Shown: positions 1 through 12,241 of the stretch, piece by piece
Layout: every line of letters begins with the position of its first letter
How positions within the stretch are numbered: position 1 is the first letter of the stretch
Assembly: GCA_039545295.1 (NCBI GenBank)
Contig: BCIK01000007.1
Coordinates: forward strand, 174,892 to 238,891
DNA from: Udeniomyces pyricola
Taxonomy: Eukaryota; Basidiomycota; Tremellomycetes; Cystofilobasidiales; Mrakiaceae
Direction of reading: 5' to 3'
DNA: 64,000 nt
Translations under genes and position numbers: made by a program
The notes under the pieces: generated by a model
Databases searched by the model: none
What the model was told of the DNA's origin: nothing
What the model saw: the letters and a program-made list of their open reading frames with translations, nothing else

Positions 1-200
1 TTTTTCATTTTATCTCGCTCCGTAATCTTCTCTCGTCGAACCCGGCCCCCTCAGAAAAGTACCCGACCCCTTGCTCGTTCTTCCTTTGATGCTTTAGTCG
101 CTCTGCTCAGTGGTCATCGCAAAGCAGCCCAATCGTTCGAGCGATGACCTGACATATCTCTTGTGTGCTCTTTGTATGGTGTCCTTCCTGGTGTGTGTAG

Positions 201-3200
201 GAGAGGTCAACGAGCGTGTACGGCGTGTCGAAAGGGCAAGAACCGGTGCGAGCTAGATGCGGACGAGCAGGTTGGTCGGAAGAGGAACGGATGGAGGCCC
301 GAAGCCTCACAGGTTCCAGCTTCGAACATCAAACTGATTTCCTTTCTTTTCGTCATTCATGGCTTTCATCCCCTACGCGAAATCCGACGCATCTAGCCTC
401 GTGCGTTGCCATTCATTTAAACCCTTGAGTGAAGAAGTCGTGCTCTGACACCCGCAATATTAATGTATTCCCCCAGCCTGTCGGCGATGCAAAGCTGCCC
501 ATACCGAATGCGTCTTCGAAAAGGTCTCCCGGAAAAAGTCAACAACAGCCGGAAGTTCAACCAACATACCTCTATCAGGCACAGCTGCTCCTCCAAACGA
601 ACCTGACACAGCTGATTCGTAGGTTTTCGGCTTGATCACAACTCGAGGATCTGTCAAGACGCGTCGCTGATATAAGCTCTTCTTTGCGCACAATCTCCAG
701 GCGAATCGCTCGTGTAGAATCAGATCTGTATGTACGGTGATGAGCTCATGGCTGGGTCTATCCAGCAATCAATGTACTGACGCACCCACTGGTCCACGGT
801 TCTGTCCTTAGTTCGAGCCTTAAAGGAGATATACGCCACATCTTGCAGGCGCTGACGGCCCAGCCTATCGCTGCCCAGATCGCGCCTCCTCTTGCTCTGG
901 CTCCCCTTCAGTATCCTCAGTTATCCAGTCAATCGTCCATCTCCAACGCCCACAACCTCGGATATCCCTCCAACCGCATAGCCCCGTCCGCCTACGCCTC
1001 ATCATCCCGATCTCAACCTCTCGCTGACCCTGTGACCAACTTTCCAGTCTATCCGTCTTTTCCCAACGAGGGCCCCAAGCGAATCCCCTCGCCTCAACAG
1101 ACTTACTTCAGCCCTCCTGCCTTTGCTGCATACCCAACGCAAGCATCCGCTTCCACATCTCGATCGTTTTGGCCCGAACAGAGCACCTCGACAACCATCA
1201 ATCGGTCCGACAGCATCGATGCTCATGGGCCCATCCCTGGTTGGTCTCCAGCAGCCGCCAGATCAGCTGCTGGCTACCAATCTATGGGATCATCCATCTC
1301 TGATCGTACCCACCAAAGCTTTTTGAGTCCAGCAGCGGAGAACGAACTCGAGCGATCCCAAAGCGTCAGGCGGGATCTAGTGAGAAGGCAGCAGGAAGAA
1401 CAACAGGACGATGATGACGACATCGATAGTAGCAACGAACCAGAAAAGGAGTTTCCGACCCTCCCAGGTTATATTCCTCCACCTACCCATACGTGCGTCA
1501 GATCGATGCTGTTGCTTCTCGATCGTAGGTATGCACCCTGATGTGACGAGCGGCTGATCCATATATTTCTGCTCTCGGCCTAGTCATGCAACTTACGGGC
1601 TCGTCACATCGGCCCCTTCACCGGCTGCTGACGGTTAGTCTCTTCACCTTTCCCTGGTAGCTGTCACGAATTGCATGGCTGTTGGCTGATTTCTTGCCAT
1701 CTCCATTCCTAGAGCCAGAAGAGGACCCGTCCGAAAACACCCTACCTCGGTTAAGCCTCAATGCCCCATCATTAGCTCTCGATCTTTTGTCAACTGCGGC
1801 GATCGAGGAACGAGCTACAGGGGGAGGACTCAACCTCATCTCGAAACGGCAACGCTATCGAACTAAGGCACCTCCGATCGCCTTCCCGTCTACCGTCACT
1901 AAGGGTCTGGTGTCTGTCACAGAAGCCCGCGAGCTGTTTGACATGTAAGTTTAACTTTTCCAGCCTTGTTTCTGTTCAGCGTGCATGTCTTTTGAATCTG
2001 TCAACGTGTGTGGCTCGGTATAGCTGACCCGGCGCCTGTGACTGCGTGGATCGAGTCAGATTCTTCTCAGGCTCCCACCTGTTCATTCCCCTGTTCGATC
2101 CGACGTATGACAACTTTGAATCCATCCAAGTCAGGACTCCTTTCAGTAAGCAAATCACCCCAAGGCCCAAACTCTCTTCCATTTTATGCGGATCTTCATT
2201 TGCTGCAAGAGAAGACTGAACGTCGCCTTCTTCAATGATAGCTTTCGATGCCATGCTGGCCATTGGGGCCAAAGTCAGAGCCGGTGCAGGTAAGTGATCC
2301 ATCACTTGTCGAGGCCTACGCGTCAACGCATACACAACGTGCTAATCTTGACTCATGGTTATTGGTTTTGCTGCCGTCATAGCACCTCCCGGCGAAGCTT
2401 TCAAGCATTGCTTGTACAATGCTCAGGGGATTGCACGGTCGACCCTCTTTGGACCAGTCGTCCAGCGAGAAGCGGTTCAAGGTTCGTTCTCTTTCAGGAT
2501 CGGGAGTGCTCGAACGATTCTGCTACCGCATCGCTTACTGTGACCTTTCGTGTGTGTATGTGTTTGGTAGCCTGTTTTCTGCTGGGTTCTCATTCTGAAG
2601 GGGCTTACCTCGCGGCTGGCCATGCGTTACGGATGGGCCTCGAACTTGGGCTTCACAAGGCTCTGTCGAAACTCTTTACCCCGATTGGGCCTGACAAGCC
2701 GCACAGGACGCAGCAAGAGGAACGCGATTTGGGTGCGTACGAAAATGGATAACGCCATATCTGAAGGAGAATGTCCCTAGAGGTAACGCGAATGACTGAC
2801 GGCCTGAACTATAGTCGTATCATCTCGGATTTGGTTATGCCTCGTGTGGTTTGATCGGGTCATGTCGGTGAGTTCAATGGTTGAACCGCGATACATCACT
2901 CGTATGACTGATAACTCAAGGTCGTCCTCCTTTCGTTGCGCAGTTGACAAGTGCTAGACCTATCATGATGACCGGCGAGGGGAGTTGCGAGGCCAGCATC
3001 TCTCACGCTCGGTTCTTGCTGTGAGATCTGATCCTGGCAGATCATGATGACCAATTAAGTTGATGTGTCCGCATATGATCCTGATGATAATGACATTATC
3101 TGCTCTTTGAGTTGTTTCCAGCTCACATCCAATGAAGAGTGCGACCGACGATCGCCTTGTAAGTGTTTTCTTCATTGTCAAGGGTTTTCGTCTAGCTTTC

Positions 3201-4533
3201 CTCGATTGTGGGGGATGTATCTCACAGTACCCTACACCCATACTCTCTCTCTCCCTTACAGGTTGCCCAACTCGAACTCGTCGTGCTCAAGAGTGCGTGT
3301 CGATGCATGCATCATCGCTCAGACCAATCCTTGTACTCACGGGTTCTTTTATATGTTGTTGTGTCTTGTTTTGCGTCTCAGCTCGGGTCGTCGCTCAGCT
3401 CGAACGGTTCAAAGGCAGCATCGATCGACATACGCTCGATTACATAGCTCGAGTGTACGAAGAGCTCGATGCGTGGTTCGCTGAATGGACAGGTGGGACT
3501 TTCTTTTCGATTGTATCATTTTGATTGGAAAGAGACTTCCAACTCTGTATGGTAGAGAGTTCGAAGATCAAGGGGCTCATCTGTTCGGATCGATTGTGGT
3601 CTTGACAGAAATTCATCGACGGTTGTATACGGAGGAGAGCGTTCTCGTTCAGGTAAGTCTCGCCTAGCAAAAAAAAAAAAGAACCGTCGGGTGAGAGGGG
3701 GTGGGGGGGGGGGGGAGAATCTATTTCCTGATTTTCTTCTATTCTGTTGTCTTTTTTACCTTGTCTATTTGATAGATGCTTGTCGTTTCGCTGCACGAAG
3801 CTAAACTTTGGGTCGCCTGCGTGGCCCTACGGGGCGTTCGATGGGGAGAGATGCCTGAGGAATCCAAAGAATTAGCCCGTACGTATGTTCAGTTGGTTGC
3901 GTCGAACGGTCTCTTTCTTGGCTTTATTCGGTCCTCCTTCGTCTGGCGCTCCAAACTTTCATATCCAAATCTGACCACTTGACTCACAATCTGTTTGGTG
4001 TCGTGCTCTCCTCCATTCTTTTGGTTGTGTCCAACCTTGTGCGTGGTAGTCACTGCCGCGGGTCATGCGACCAAGTGCTTGGACGTTTACCTCTCCTCGA
4101 CTCGCTTCCGAGCCGCCCTCAAGCATGCCGTACACGAGTCCCTCGTCACCGCCGCCTTCTCCGGACTATACCTCCTCAAAGTCGCCATCGTTTTCCATGA
4201 CGACATTGATTCTCACCGGGTCCTCAGGCAGGTGGAGGAGCTTGTTCAGTTGTACTCGGAGATTTCAGCCGAGAGGTACTCGTCCACGCTCAAAGTTCTC
4301 ATCTCGAAAGTTCGGAGACGGTTCCAGATGACGACGGTGAGTAGTCATCATGAGTCCTTCGGGAGGCTTCCCTCCCTTTTTCTGTCAAGGATGGATATAA
4401 AACAGGGTGGAGTTTGACTCGGGATCTCAACGAATGTGAACCGACTCCCTCTAAATTTTTCTTCTTCGTATTTCTTTTTCCCTCTTGACCCTCGACGCAT
4501 CGTTCCTTTTCCCAATATGGCACTGATCCAACG

Positions 4534-4570
<37 letters not shown>

Positions 4571-5182
4571 ACGGACACCAACCTCCTAAGCGTAACAACT
4601 CACCTTCGACCGCGACGCCTCGTTTCCTCGCCAACGTTGGGAATCCTACCGGAGAGGATCCTTGGAACTTGTCGGCCATCTCGGGCCTTGAGGCATTCAC
4701 GCCGTCCATGCTGCCAGATTGGCTCCAGACGGATGAGGATTTGGGCCTGCCACATGACGGCTTCGATGGCGCGTTGTTTCCTTCAGAGTACGTCGCCGTT
4801 CTTTCTCTTTGGCTGCGTTCTTTAATCCAGTTGTAGGATTCGAGAGTGAAGGAAAATAGGACGCTTAAGGGGCGAGGGGGAGGGAGCTAGGGGGGAGGGG
4901 GGAAACCTTGCGTCATAATGACTCCTAACTCCCCTTCCTCCGGCTTATTTTTGAACTTCTCTTCCCTCTTCCTCTCTCCACATCCTTTCCCTCCTCCTTC
5001 CTCCCCCCTTTCCGCACCCATCCACTCACCACACAACAACCCAATCTAACTCAATCCAAACAAGGTTCGGCCCGATGTTCGCAGGCGAAGACTCTAACGG
5101 AGGGTCCGCCTGGCGCTTCCTACTCGACCCATCTCAGATTGATCCTTCGAGCGCATCGAGCGGTCAAGCGCTCGCTTGGTGA
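201..5182 (+). CDS. Zn2Cys6 fungal transcription factor, 5' partial
   Basis: This is a nuclear DNA-binding regulator of the Gal4-type binuclear zinc cluster family. The first visible exon follows an acceptor at 199-200 and carries the first half of the cluster (C-x2-C-x6-C, within ACTACRKGKNRCE). The second half (CRRCKAAHTEC) starts at 477, so an intron splits the six-Cys motif. A donor at 275 joins the two halves in frame. A Ser/Pro-rich linker follows (about 849-1500). Next come exons with the usual fungal middle homology region: VTEARELFDM near 1920, HLFIPLFDPTYDNF near 2080, and GAYLAAGHALRMGLELGLHKAL near 2600. The last exon ends in SSGQALAW with TGA at 5180-5182. There is no usable ATG in bases 1-200, so the start lies upstream of the window. 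The regulated pathway is not evident. A run of 36 A (4534-4569) lies between the last exons and may shift the exact border there. Confidence 0.85.
4534..4569 (+). repeat. Poly-A tract, 36 nt
   Basis: This is an uninterrupted run of A between 3' exons of the Zn2Cys6 gene, presumably intronic. Runs of this length are prone to length errors in sequencing. Confidence 0.9.
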
Positions 5183-5941
5183 TCGGACGAGGTTCTCTAA
5201 GGTGTATAAAACGAGAGGAAGAACGAAGCAATCAAACGAGGAACAGGTCCGGAGACGGGGAAAGGGAGGAGGGGGGAGGAGGGAATGGTAGGGTGGGGTT
5301 GTACGCAGCATGAGAAACCGATGAGGTATATATATATAGTATACAGATTGCAGATAGCAACGTCGCGTCTTGCGCGCGGCTGTATCATATCTGCACTCAA
5401 CACGTCCTTTTCCCCCATTCACATAAATATCGTCATCTTATTTAATATGCTTATAAGTTAGATGTCTCTGAGCTATCAAATTGACCGCCACGTCTATCAG
5501 GCCCTCACCTGTTCACCCAATCAGTCCTAGCCATCCTTTGATCATCACACCGTTGAACTAGAACGAATTGGTTTTCGTCTTTTTCCCTACAGCACTCAGT
5601 TCAATCGAGACTGTTGCAAGAAGTACGAGTAACAAGGTGAACCGGAAAGGCATATGTATATGTGCGTGTATGCAGTAGCAAAGTTTGATGATTTTCTTTT
5701 TTAAAACGAGTGTGTTGGGTAGAGAGGTTGCTGCGAAAGACGGATGGCTGGGATTGGTGAGAACACGGGTGACGCAGAAAGAAAAAAAAAAGGAAATAGA
5801 CACAGAGACTATGCTAAGATGGGAAGAGGAGACATGCTACTTCAAAAAGAAATGTCCGGGAGGGAGATTAAGGGGGAAGGGGTTGCAATTGGAACAAGGC
5901 AAGGGGGGCGATTGCTCGAAATGAAGTCGATTGATATTCAT
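5183..5941. other. Convergent intergenic region
   Basis: This 0.76-kb stretch lies between the stops of two converging genes. It contains A- and G-rich tracts and a short TATATATATA at about 5328. I see no conserved coding frame or RNA gene in it. Confidence 0.6.
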
Positions 5942-8685
5942 TTAAAGAGCAATGGCGGCACCTCCGACGGCCATCGAGATAAGGACAGCAGCGACCGAGT
6001 AGAGGGATCCACTGAGAGTGAGGGGGGAAGCACCCGAGGTGGTGGCGCTGCTAGCGGCGGCGGAAGCACTCGAAGCAGCGCTACGCAGGGTGATTGAGGA
6101 GAAGGAACGTAAAGTCCATAAAACCATCAAAGTCAGTGAGAGCTGAGAAATCGGGGAAGGATTCATAAATACATGGTACTTACGCCTTGGTGGCAGACGC
6201 GACGGCGGATCCCGACTTGCTGGCCGAAGCCATACCGCTGGACATCGATCCTGAAGCAGAAGCGGAACCCGAAGAAGCAGCGGACGAAGCGGCGGACGAA
6301 GAAGCCGAGCCCGAGGAGGCGGAGGCGGTAGCGACAGCGAGCGACGTGATTCCGTTGGACGGGGAGGTGTGGGTAACACTGAAGGGGCGACAAGCGAGAG
6401 AATGAGAGATTAGAAATTTGATTGACAACCTCAGCGTAAGCCCAATCCCGTTTTACAGAGTACCCACCAGTTGGAGGAAGCAGGGGTCGAGTAAGCAGCG
6501 GAAGGGGTCACGGTGACACCAATGGTGACTATCGCGAGGCAGAAGAAGCGCAATATCGTCAGTTGCGTGAAAACTCCCAGTCTATGACCAACGCCGCTGG
6601 TACGTCTTGTGGTGAATTTACTCACATTCGTTACCGACAACAGTGTTAGTGTACCTCTGGTGGAAGGTCGAGGTTGAAGTGGCGTCGATGGGGTAGATTC
6701 CAGGAGGGTAGGCAGCATCGGCATCACAAGTCGTGAACGAGTTGTCGGTGTAATCTCCCGGCATGACCCAGTTGCAGCCTAATGAGCCGATTTGAGGAGA
6801 AGAGAGATATGTGCAAGAAGGAAAAGATAGATCAGATGATGAGGTTAAGATTGAAATAGGGGAGCAGCGGCAACATGCCACAATCAGGTCTGCGTTGAAC
6901 ACGACATTAGCAACAGCGTCTCAACTCACCGAGCAAGTCAATCTCGTGCTGGCACATAAGAGAAGCACTGTAGGTCGAGTTCTCGGAAGTGCTAGTAGTG
7001 AGGATAGAACGAGAAAGAAAAGGGGAATCAAATCAGCTATGGCGCTTCTTCCACGGCATGGACGTGTCACCTGCGACTACCAGCTGTCTTGTCCTGCATC
7101 TCCGCGCGCCGTTCAGGTTGTTTGCAACCACAGTTGAACGAAGAGAACAGCATCAGGGCAACTTACCAGATTCGCATGCAGAACCTGATGATAGAAAAAC
7201 GAGATGACGCGAGTCAGTGGATCGAACTAGACTCTGCTTTCCCATCTCATGTCCATAAAAAGCAACTCACATGTCGTAGCTCATGAAAGACATCCACTCC
7301 TCGTAGAAGACATCGGAACCCGAGACATTGGAGGTGACGTTGCCACCTAAAAAAGCCGAAGACGGACAAATCGCTGGTAAGCCCAAGAAACCTCACGAGA
7401 ATGGATGCAAGCACAGCCACCAACTCACCGACGGGGTTACCCTCTCCGGTGGCACTGTACAAATGGACGAACGATTCAGAGAAAATGTGAGTACTACGTG
7501 ACGCAAACAACAACGAATGAATCGCAAAGGACAATACTCACCCGTGAGGGTCAAGCTCTCCGCCCTCGTCACCCGACTGGATGTTAAGCTTGGTACCGTC
7601 GAGAAGACCCTGGATCTGAACGTAGTTAGGGGTCTGGTGGATATGGAAGATGATAGCCAAGGTTAGTATCGCGCATCAAGGTGGGGGAAGGTGAAGAATT
7701 ACGGCGCGTCAGAAATCAAATCAAACTCACCTTGACCATGTGGACAGCCGAGATGGTGCTGTCGAGGCAGATACAAAGCGTGCATGATCAGTACTGGTTG
7801 TGGGCGCACTCAAGTGTTTATCGCATGCTTAACGGACTCACCCATCAGGGATAACTCGAGCGTTGTTCCTGGGCTCTGAGCGAAAGAAGCAAAGTGGAGG
7901 GCAGGACAAAGAGAATTAGCTCCGAGATGGCCCGATTGGTGAGCGTGACCAACCGGCCAGAGACACGAATCGCCATGAACGTACTGGTGCACCAAGCGAC
8001 CTGGGTGGCCTCGGTGTCACCGATGGTGTCACCGGCCTCGGCAGGTCCCCAAAGACAGCTAAAGGAGGCATCGTCGGATGAGCGAGATGGCGTAGAAGGA
8101 CGGAAGGAGGCAATAACAAAGGTATGGAGCGGTCAGGCTCAAGCGCGGAACAGATCGGAGGCGACTTGACACAAGCGAATGATTTGAAGGCTTTAGACAG
8201 GCAAAAGCTGTTCACTGCTTCACTTGCTCAAAGTAGAAAGACCAAGATACGATTCACTCACAAATCGTCGTAAGCGTTGAGGGAGATGAGCCTCGACACC
8301 GAAGTCTGGTTGATCGGGGTGTTGAGCGAAGGAGTATCCGGGTTGGTGGGTCCGTTGGGTCTGCCGTAGCGCAAGCGGAAGGGTTATCGAGGTATATATA
8401 GCAGCAGAGTCGGTCAGATAAGATTGGATCAGTATTACAGAGATCAATCGCGACATGGCCAAGAGCGTAAGAGCAAGGTAACCGGTGACAAGAGGCAAGG
8501 AGGAGGCCCGATAGAAAGCAGAAAAAAACAAGGTTTCCTAGCAAAAACAGTCGACGCGTAGGTGGGACCCAAGCCGCCAAGCTCCTTGGTCGACCAGACA
8601 TTTGAACATACCCGGTAGCAATGACCTGGGCGGACGCGAGACCCGAGACGGAGAGAACGAAAGCGGCGGAGAGAGCAGAAAGCAT
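5942..8685 (-). CDS. GPI-anchored MP88-like secreted glycoprotein
   Basis: The protein is a predicted cell-surface mannoprotein of 376 aa. It belongs to the basidiomycete family that includes the Cryptococcus MP88 immunoreactive mannoprotein and the so-called macrophage-activating glycoproteins. Its biochemical role is not established. The fourteen exons are 8685-8612, 8360-8262, 8058-7985, 7875-7842, 7758-7731, 7633-7542, 7454-7429, 7346-7271, 7184-7167, 6991-6930, 6778-6626, 6528-6468, 6378-6184 and 6080-5942. Together they make an exact open frame. A signal peptide (residues 1-19, ending ASA) is followed by family blocks such as FCLWGPAEAGDTIGDTEATQ, TPNYVQIQGL, SGDEGGELDPHG, CNWVMPGDY and TSTFHQR, with regularly placed Cys. 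A Ser/Ala-rich stretch and a hydrophobic tail ending AVGGAAIAL fit GPI attachment. Several exons are tiny, down to 18 nt. A TATA-like sequence lies at 8941-8955 on this strand. The family assignment is from memory of its conserved blocks. Confidence 0.85.
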
Positions 8686-9692
8686 GTCGAAGGAAGGATA
8701 GAAGGGTATAGAGGTAAAGGAAGACGAAAGGGAGAGGGAGGATAGGGAGAGAGGAAGAGAGGACGAGGGCGATGGAGGGGATGAAGCAGAACGAAAGTCC
8801 AAAGAGCCAAAGAGGCCGGACCTGCGAGGTGCACCGTCGGAATTGTCTTGGCGTTGACTAGTGGCTGCCGTGCTCATCAGTTTACTCACAATCGCCGTCG
8901 CCCCTTTTACAAAACAAGTCACGTACAAGCCAAGCATCAGCTATATATAAATAGAGCTTCCGACGCCAGGTCCAGGTGTCCGTGGTCCAGACCCGCCATC
9001 GCACAGTCCTTCGATGGCTCGCCTATCAACATATACATACGTACTACACGTCACTTGGTGCATCATATATATCAACGCACGGGCATCCGCTTGCATCGGT
9101 TTCCATTGCCAAAAGCTTCATCGTGGAACTCATCATTCATTGCAAGGAGCCCATGATTTAGAATGCACCCACTAAGATGTACTTCCAGTAAATGAGAGAG
9201 CCCGTGCGCGCGCGAAATACTACGCGCTATCAAACAGCTCACCGTACCCACAAGCCGAAGATGTGGCGATGAACAATTCATTCATTAGCAGTGATACGCA
9301 GTACTTAGGGGCCAGCTGCAACGTACGTGAGCTTCCTAACGTCAGTGTCAAGTCCCGCACGACTGATGCCAAGCGCGCATCTTCAATCAATCATGATCGT
9401 CATGTCATCGCAATCTTCCAGCGAGCACATCGCACATCACCGGACCCCCTTGACGGCACCTTGTCCTCACGAGAGACGGCGAACATATCCCCTTCCAAAG
9501 GCGTTGATAAAGGGGCGAGAAGGCAGCAGCGCTTGCTCGTCTCCTCCCCCTTGACCTTATCCCGGTCCGCCGACCCTTTCCGTCTGCCCCTAACCAAGGG
9601 TTGACGCTCGCGATCTGTCCGAGATCCAAGCAGCGAGTGCACGCCACCCCGATGAACAGACCGATACCAAGCAGGCTTCTTGGCCTCCCTCC
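8686..9692. other. Intergenic region, promoter of the MP88-like gene
   Basis: This 1-kb stretch lies between the start of the MP88-like gene and the stop of the Snu23 gene; both genes are read leftwards. A TATA-like CTATTTATATATAG (minus strand) occurs about 260 bases before the ATG. The first 180 bases upstream of the ATG are rich in pyrimidines on the coding strand, typical of fungal leaders. I see no convincing gene inside. Confidence 0.6.
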
Positions 9693-10815
9693 TCACCTCT
9701 TCAGCTTCGAACTGCCAAACCCAGCAAACCCCATCCCGGCCATCACCTCGGCACCGCCTTGATGCTGCTGCCCAAGACGCTCCTTCATCTCCTTCTCCCG
9801 CTTCTCCTCCCGGTCCTTGATACGCTTCTCTCGCTCTGCGATACGGCGCACTTCCTCGGCCTTGTGGACTTCCTTGAGACGAGCCTCGAAATCGAACTTT
9901 TTCGTCGCCGCAGCGGCGGCCGTTTGCGCTCGGAGGGCAGCGATCCGGGCTCGGACCTGATCAAGCGATGAGCGCGCGACCTGGGTTGTTTGGCCGAGAT
10001 GACGGAGATCTGAAAGCAATCATGGGAAAGAGCGACCGAAAGAGAGAGAGGGCAGAAACAAGTTAGCATAGTGGAAACCGAGATTCGGATGCATGTGGAG
10101 ACCGGAAAGGCAGCAAGAAAGGCATTTATTTGATGCTACCCACGTTGTCTACTGTTCAGATGATCAAGGTACGCTATGGAGTCTTTAGAGACACGCTTGC
10201 AGACGTTACACTGCCGTGGTAAGAAAAGAAAACGGCAACATCACAACCAAGGTATGGGACCGTCAGCCGGTAGCTAATCTCCCTAGTTGGCAAAAGACGC
10301 GCCTCGCTGACGAACGTAGAAGCCTGGTTGACCGGCACCCCTGCCACCAGGGTTGTTGACGATCAGCGTCTTGTTGAGATTGGTATCGAGCTCAAGGGCT
10401 TCTGTTCGCTGTTCAGCGAGCTTGGTTGGCTTAGGCAGATCCTCATTGTTAAACCGAGGGATCTTCTTCCCTGTGTCGCGACAAAGAGAACTGGATACAT
10501 CAGTTTACGTTCAACGACGCGAGGGACTGGTGGGGATGGTGGGAATGAACTCAGGCTACCTTTCTTCATGGCATCCTCTGCCTCTTTGGCACGATCCGAT
10601 GCGGCTTGGTCTTTCTCCTTTGCTCGCTCGGCAAAGACAGCAAGGTCCCACTTGCCGTCGCGACCTGAAGCATTCTGCGCGAGGAAAAGGTCAGCGGACG
10701 AACGCGTCAGCAAATGACGAATGGTGCTGAAGGTCGACGACTAGGTAAGTAAGAAGCATCAACAGAGAAGACTCACATCTTGCTTGCCATACGCTCCTAC
10801 TTTACTGTCAGCCAT
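9693..10815 (-). CDS. SNU23: U4/U6.U5 tri-snRNP protein Snu23 (ZMAT2)
   Basis: This is a spliceosomal protein of the tri-snRNP that acts in pre-mRNA splicing in the nucleus. The model has 230 aa in five exons: 10815-10777, 10674-10560, 10470-10316, 10210-10144 and 10009-9693. The N-terminal GKWDLAVFAERAKEKDQ matches the family RKWDKDEYEKLAEKR block. Next comes RFNNEDLPKP, then LNKTLIVNNPG before the zinc finger. The U1-type C2H2 finger reads C104-x2-C107-x12-H120-x5-H126 and is followed by RHLGQTTQVARSSLDQVRAR, close to human ZMAT2 NLGMSMRVERSTLDQV. A basic coiled-coil tail ends with MGFAGFGSSK, the family signature. The third intron uses an unusual GTTCGT donor right after the Phe-Tyr codons. 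Length matches the family (about 200 aa). Confidence 0.93.
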
Positions 10816-11108
10816 GATTGATGCAGGGTATGCGTATGGGGATGGATGAGAGGGTCGTTGGTGGTCAAGGGAAGTCGATCAGGCAGTTCCGGCTGGCTCA
10901 GGCAGGCTTAGGCGACTTGACGCATGACGCTTGTGACCGCCGCGACGACTCAGAGCTTCCCGCAGACTCGGTCAGTCGGGCAAGACATCAACCACTACAA
11001 CTACTCTCTCAGGCTCTTCTTCTTATCAAAAATCTCAGTTCTCACCAAGGGCACACACACACACACACACGTCGCACGCTCGTCCACAACATCCTAAGTC
11101 AGATCCAG
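10816..11108. promoter_or_regulatory. Bidirectional promoter region, SNU23 / Bet1-type SNARE
   Basis: These 293 bases separate two divergent start codons and must hold both promoters. A (CA)n run lies at 11052-11070, some 40 bases before the SNARE ATG. No clear TATA box is seen. Confidence 0.55.
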
Positions 11109-11918
11109 ATGGCCCCCCGATCCGGGTTCGTCCGCTCTATCCTCCTCTCCTTATTGCAAACGTTCATCTCGTCGCCACGAGCCTTCATGCTCACCTATCT
11201 GAACCCGCTGGTCGTTCTAACAGTACCGACAGCTCAGCAGTTTACGAGCAGCAAAATGATGAGCAGCTCGATGACCTCCACAGCAAGATTCGATCGTTAC
11301 GCGGTGTAAGGCCCCGCTCATCGCCAGATGAAGGACTGCTTGCCTCCTGTTGCACCTGGCATTGATTCTTACCTCTCCCTTGACGGATCCAACATTCAGG
11401 TGACCAACGACATTTACTCGGATGCTGAGCGCCAGAATGTCCAGCTTGATAACACTGTGGGTGTTTGATTTGCGGACTACTCATCCGTCAGGCGTTGCCA
11501 AAGCTCTCTTCTGACATGCATGCTGGATTCTATCCCTTTCTTCGCCTCAATCAACTGGTGTTCATATCTCCCTCAATCGTCTTGCGCTGTACCTGTCAAT
11601 CATCGTCTGTCGAACATGCTGCACATGATTCTTATCATCCATGCCTGCCGTACATCACATGTCGTTACCCCCTCGGTCATTTTCTATCTGCCTGCTTGCA
11701 TTCCAACCCCATCATCCCCTCAGACCGATACCTTCGCCAATTTTACCACTTCATTCCTTCGCACAACGACCAACAGTGCTCGGACATTCGCTAATACTTC
11801 GGGCATCAAACAGTATCGGCTGACGCTCATGATTGTGGCTGGCTTCGTTGGGGTGTGGCTTCTCGTCAAGATTGGGGCGAGCAGATGGGGAAGAGATGAC
11901 AGTCCGAGCGCTATGTAG
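11109..11918 (+). CDS. Bet1/Sft1-type Qc-SNARE
   Basis: This is a tail-anchored SNARE for vesicle fusion in ER-Golgi or intra-Golgi traffic. The model has 116 aa in four exons: 11109-11125, 11224-11305, 11400-11456 and 11724-11918. The SNARE helix runs from about residue 13 (NDEQLDDLHSKIRSLRG, then VTNDIYSDAERQNVQLDNT) and is followed by a linker. A single C-terminal membrane segment (about residues 85-102, LTLMIVAGFVGVWLLVKI) and a short polar tail complete the protein. Bet1 and Sft1 are both small Qc-SNAREs and I cannot decide between them by eye. The tiny first exon (17 nt) ends at a GTTCGT donor. Confidence 0.85.
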
Positions 11919-12241
11919 TCTACTCTTGCACTGAACTCGGACGATAGTACTTGTGGCAATAGCACTTGTGTGGGTGTGGCATGTACAGTACAGAGGGCGA
12001 GAGAGAATAGGAGAGGAGAGCTAACGACTTAGGCACGAAACGAATCGCATGACAACTTTCTATCTGCTTATCACTACTGACGTTTTGAGTTCGCTGGTTC
12101 CCGCCGATAGCTAAATGTGACATGGATACAACTCGTAATTAACCCGCACTCGATCCTCATAGTCTGGCTCTGACCTCACCGGAAATTTCAAACCTATTTA
12201 TCCTCGGCGGCTATGATTGTGGCGTCAACTTCATCGCGACC
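11919..12241. other. Convergent intergenic region
   Basis: This is a 323-base spacer between the stops of the SNARE gene and the unknown minus-strand gene. I see no coding or RNA feature in it. Confidence 0.6.

Noticed and set aside
8254..8937. 227-aa open frame on the minus strand
   Set aside because: It runs through exon 1, an intron and exon 2 of the MP88-like gene. Only the signal-peptide part coincides with the true frame.
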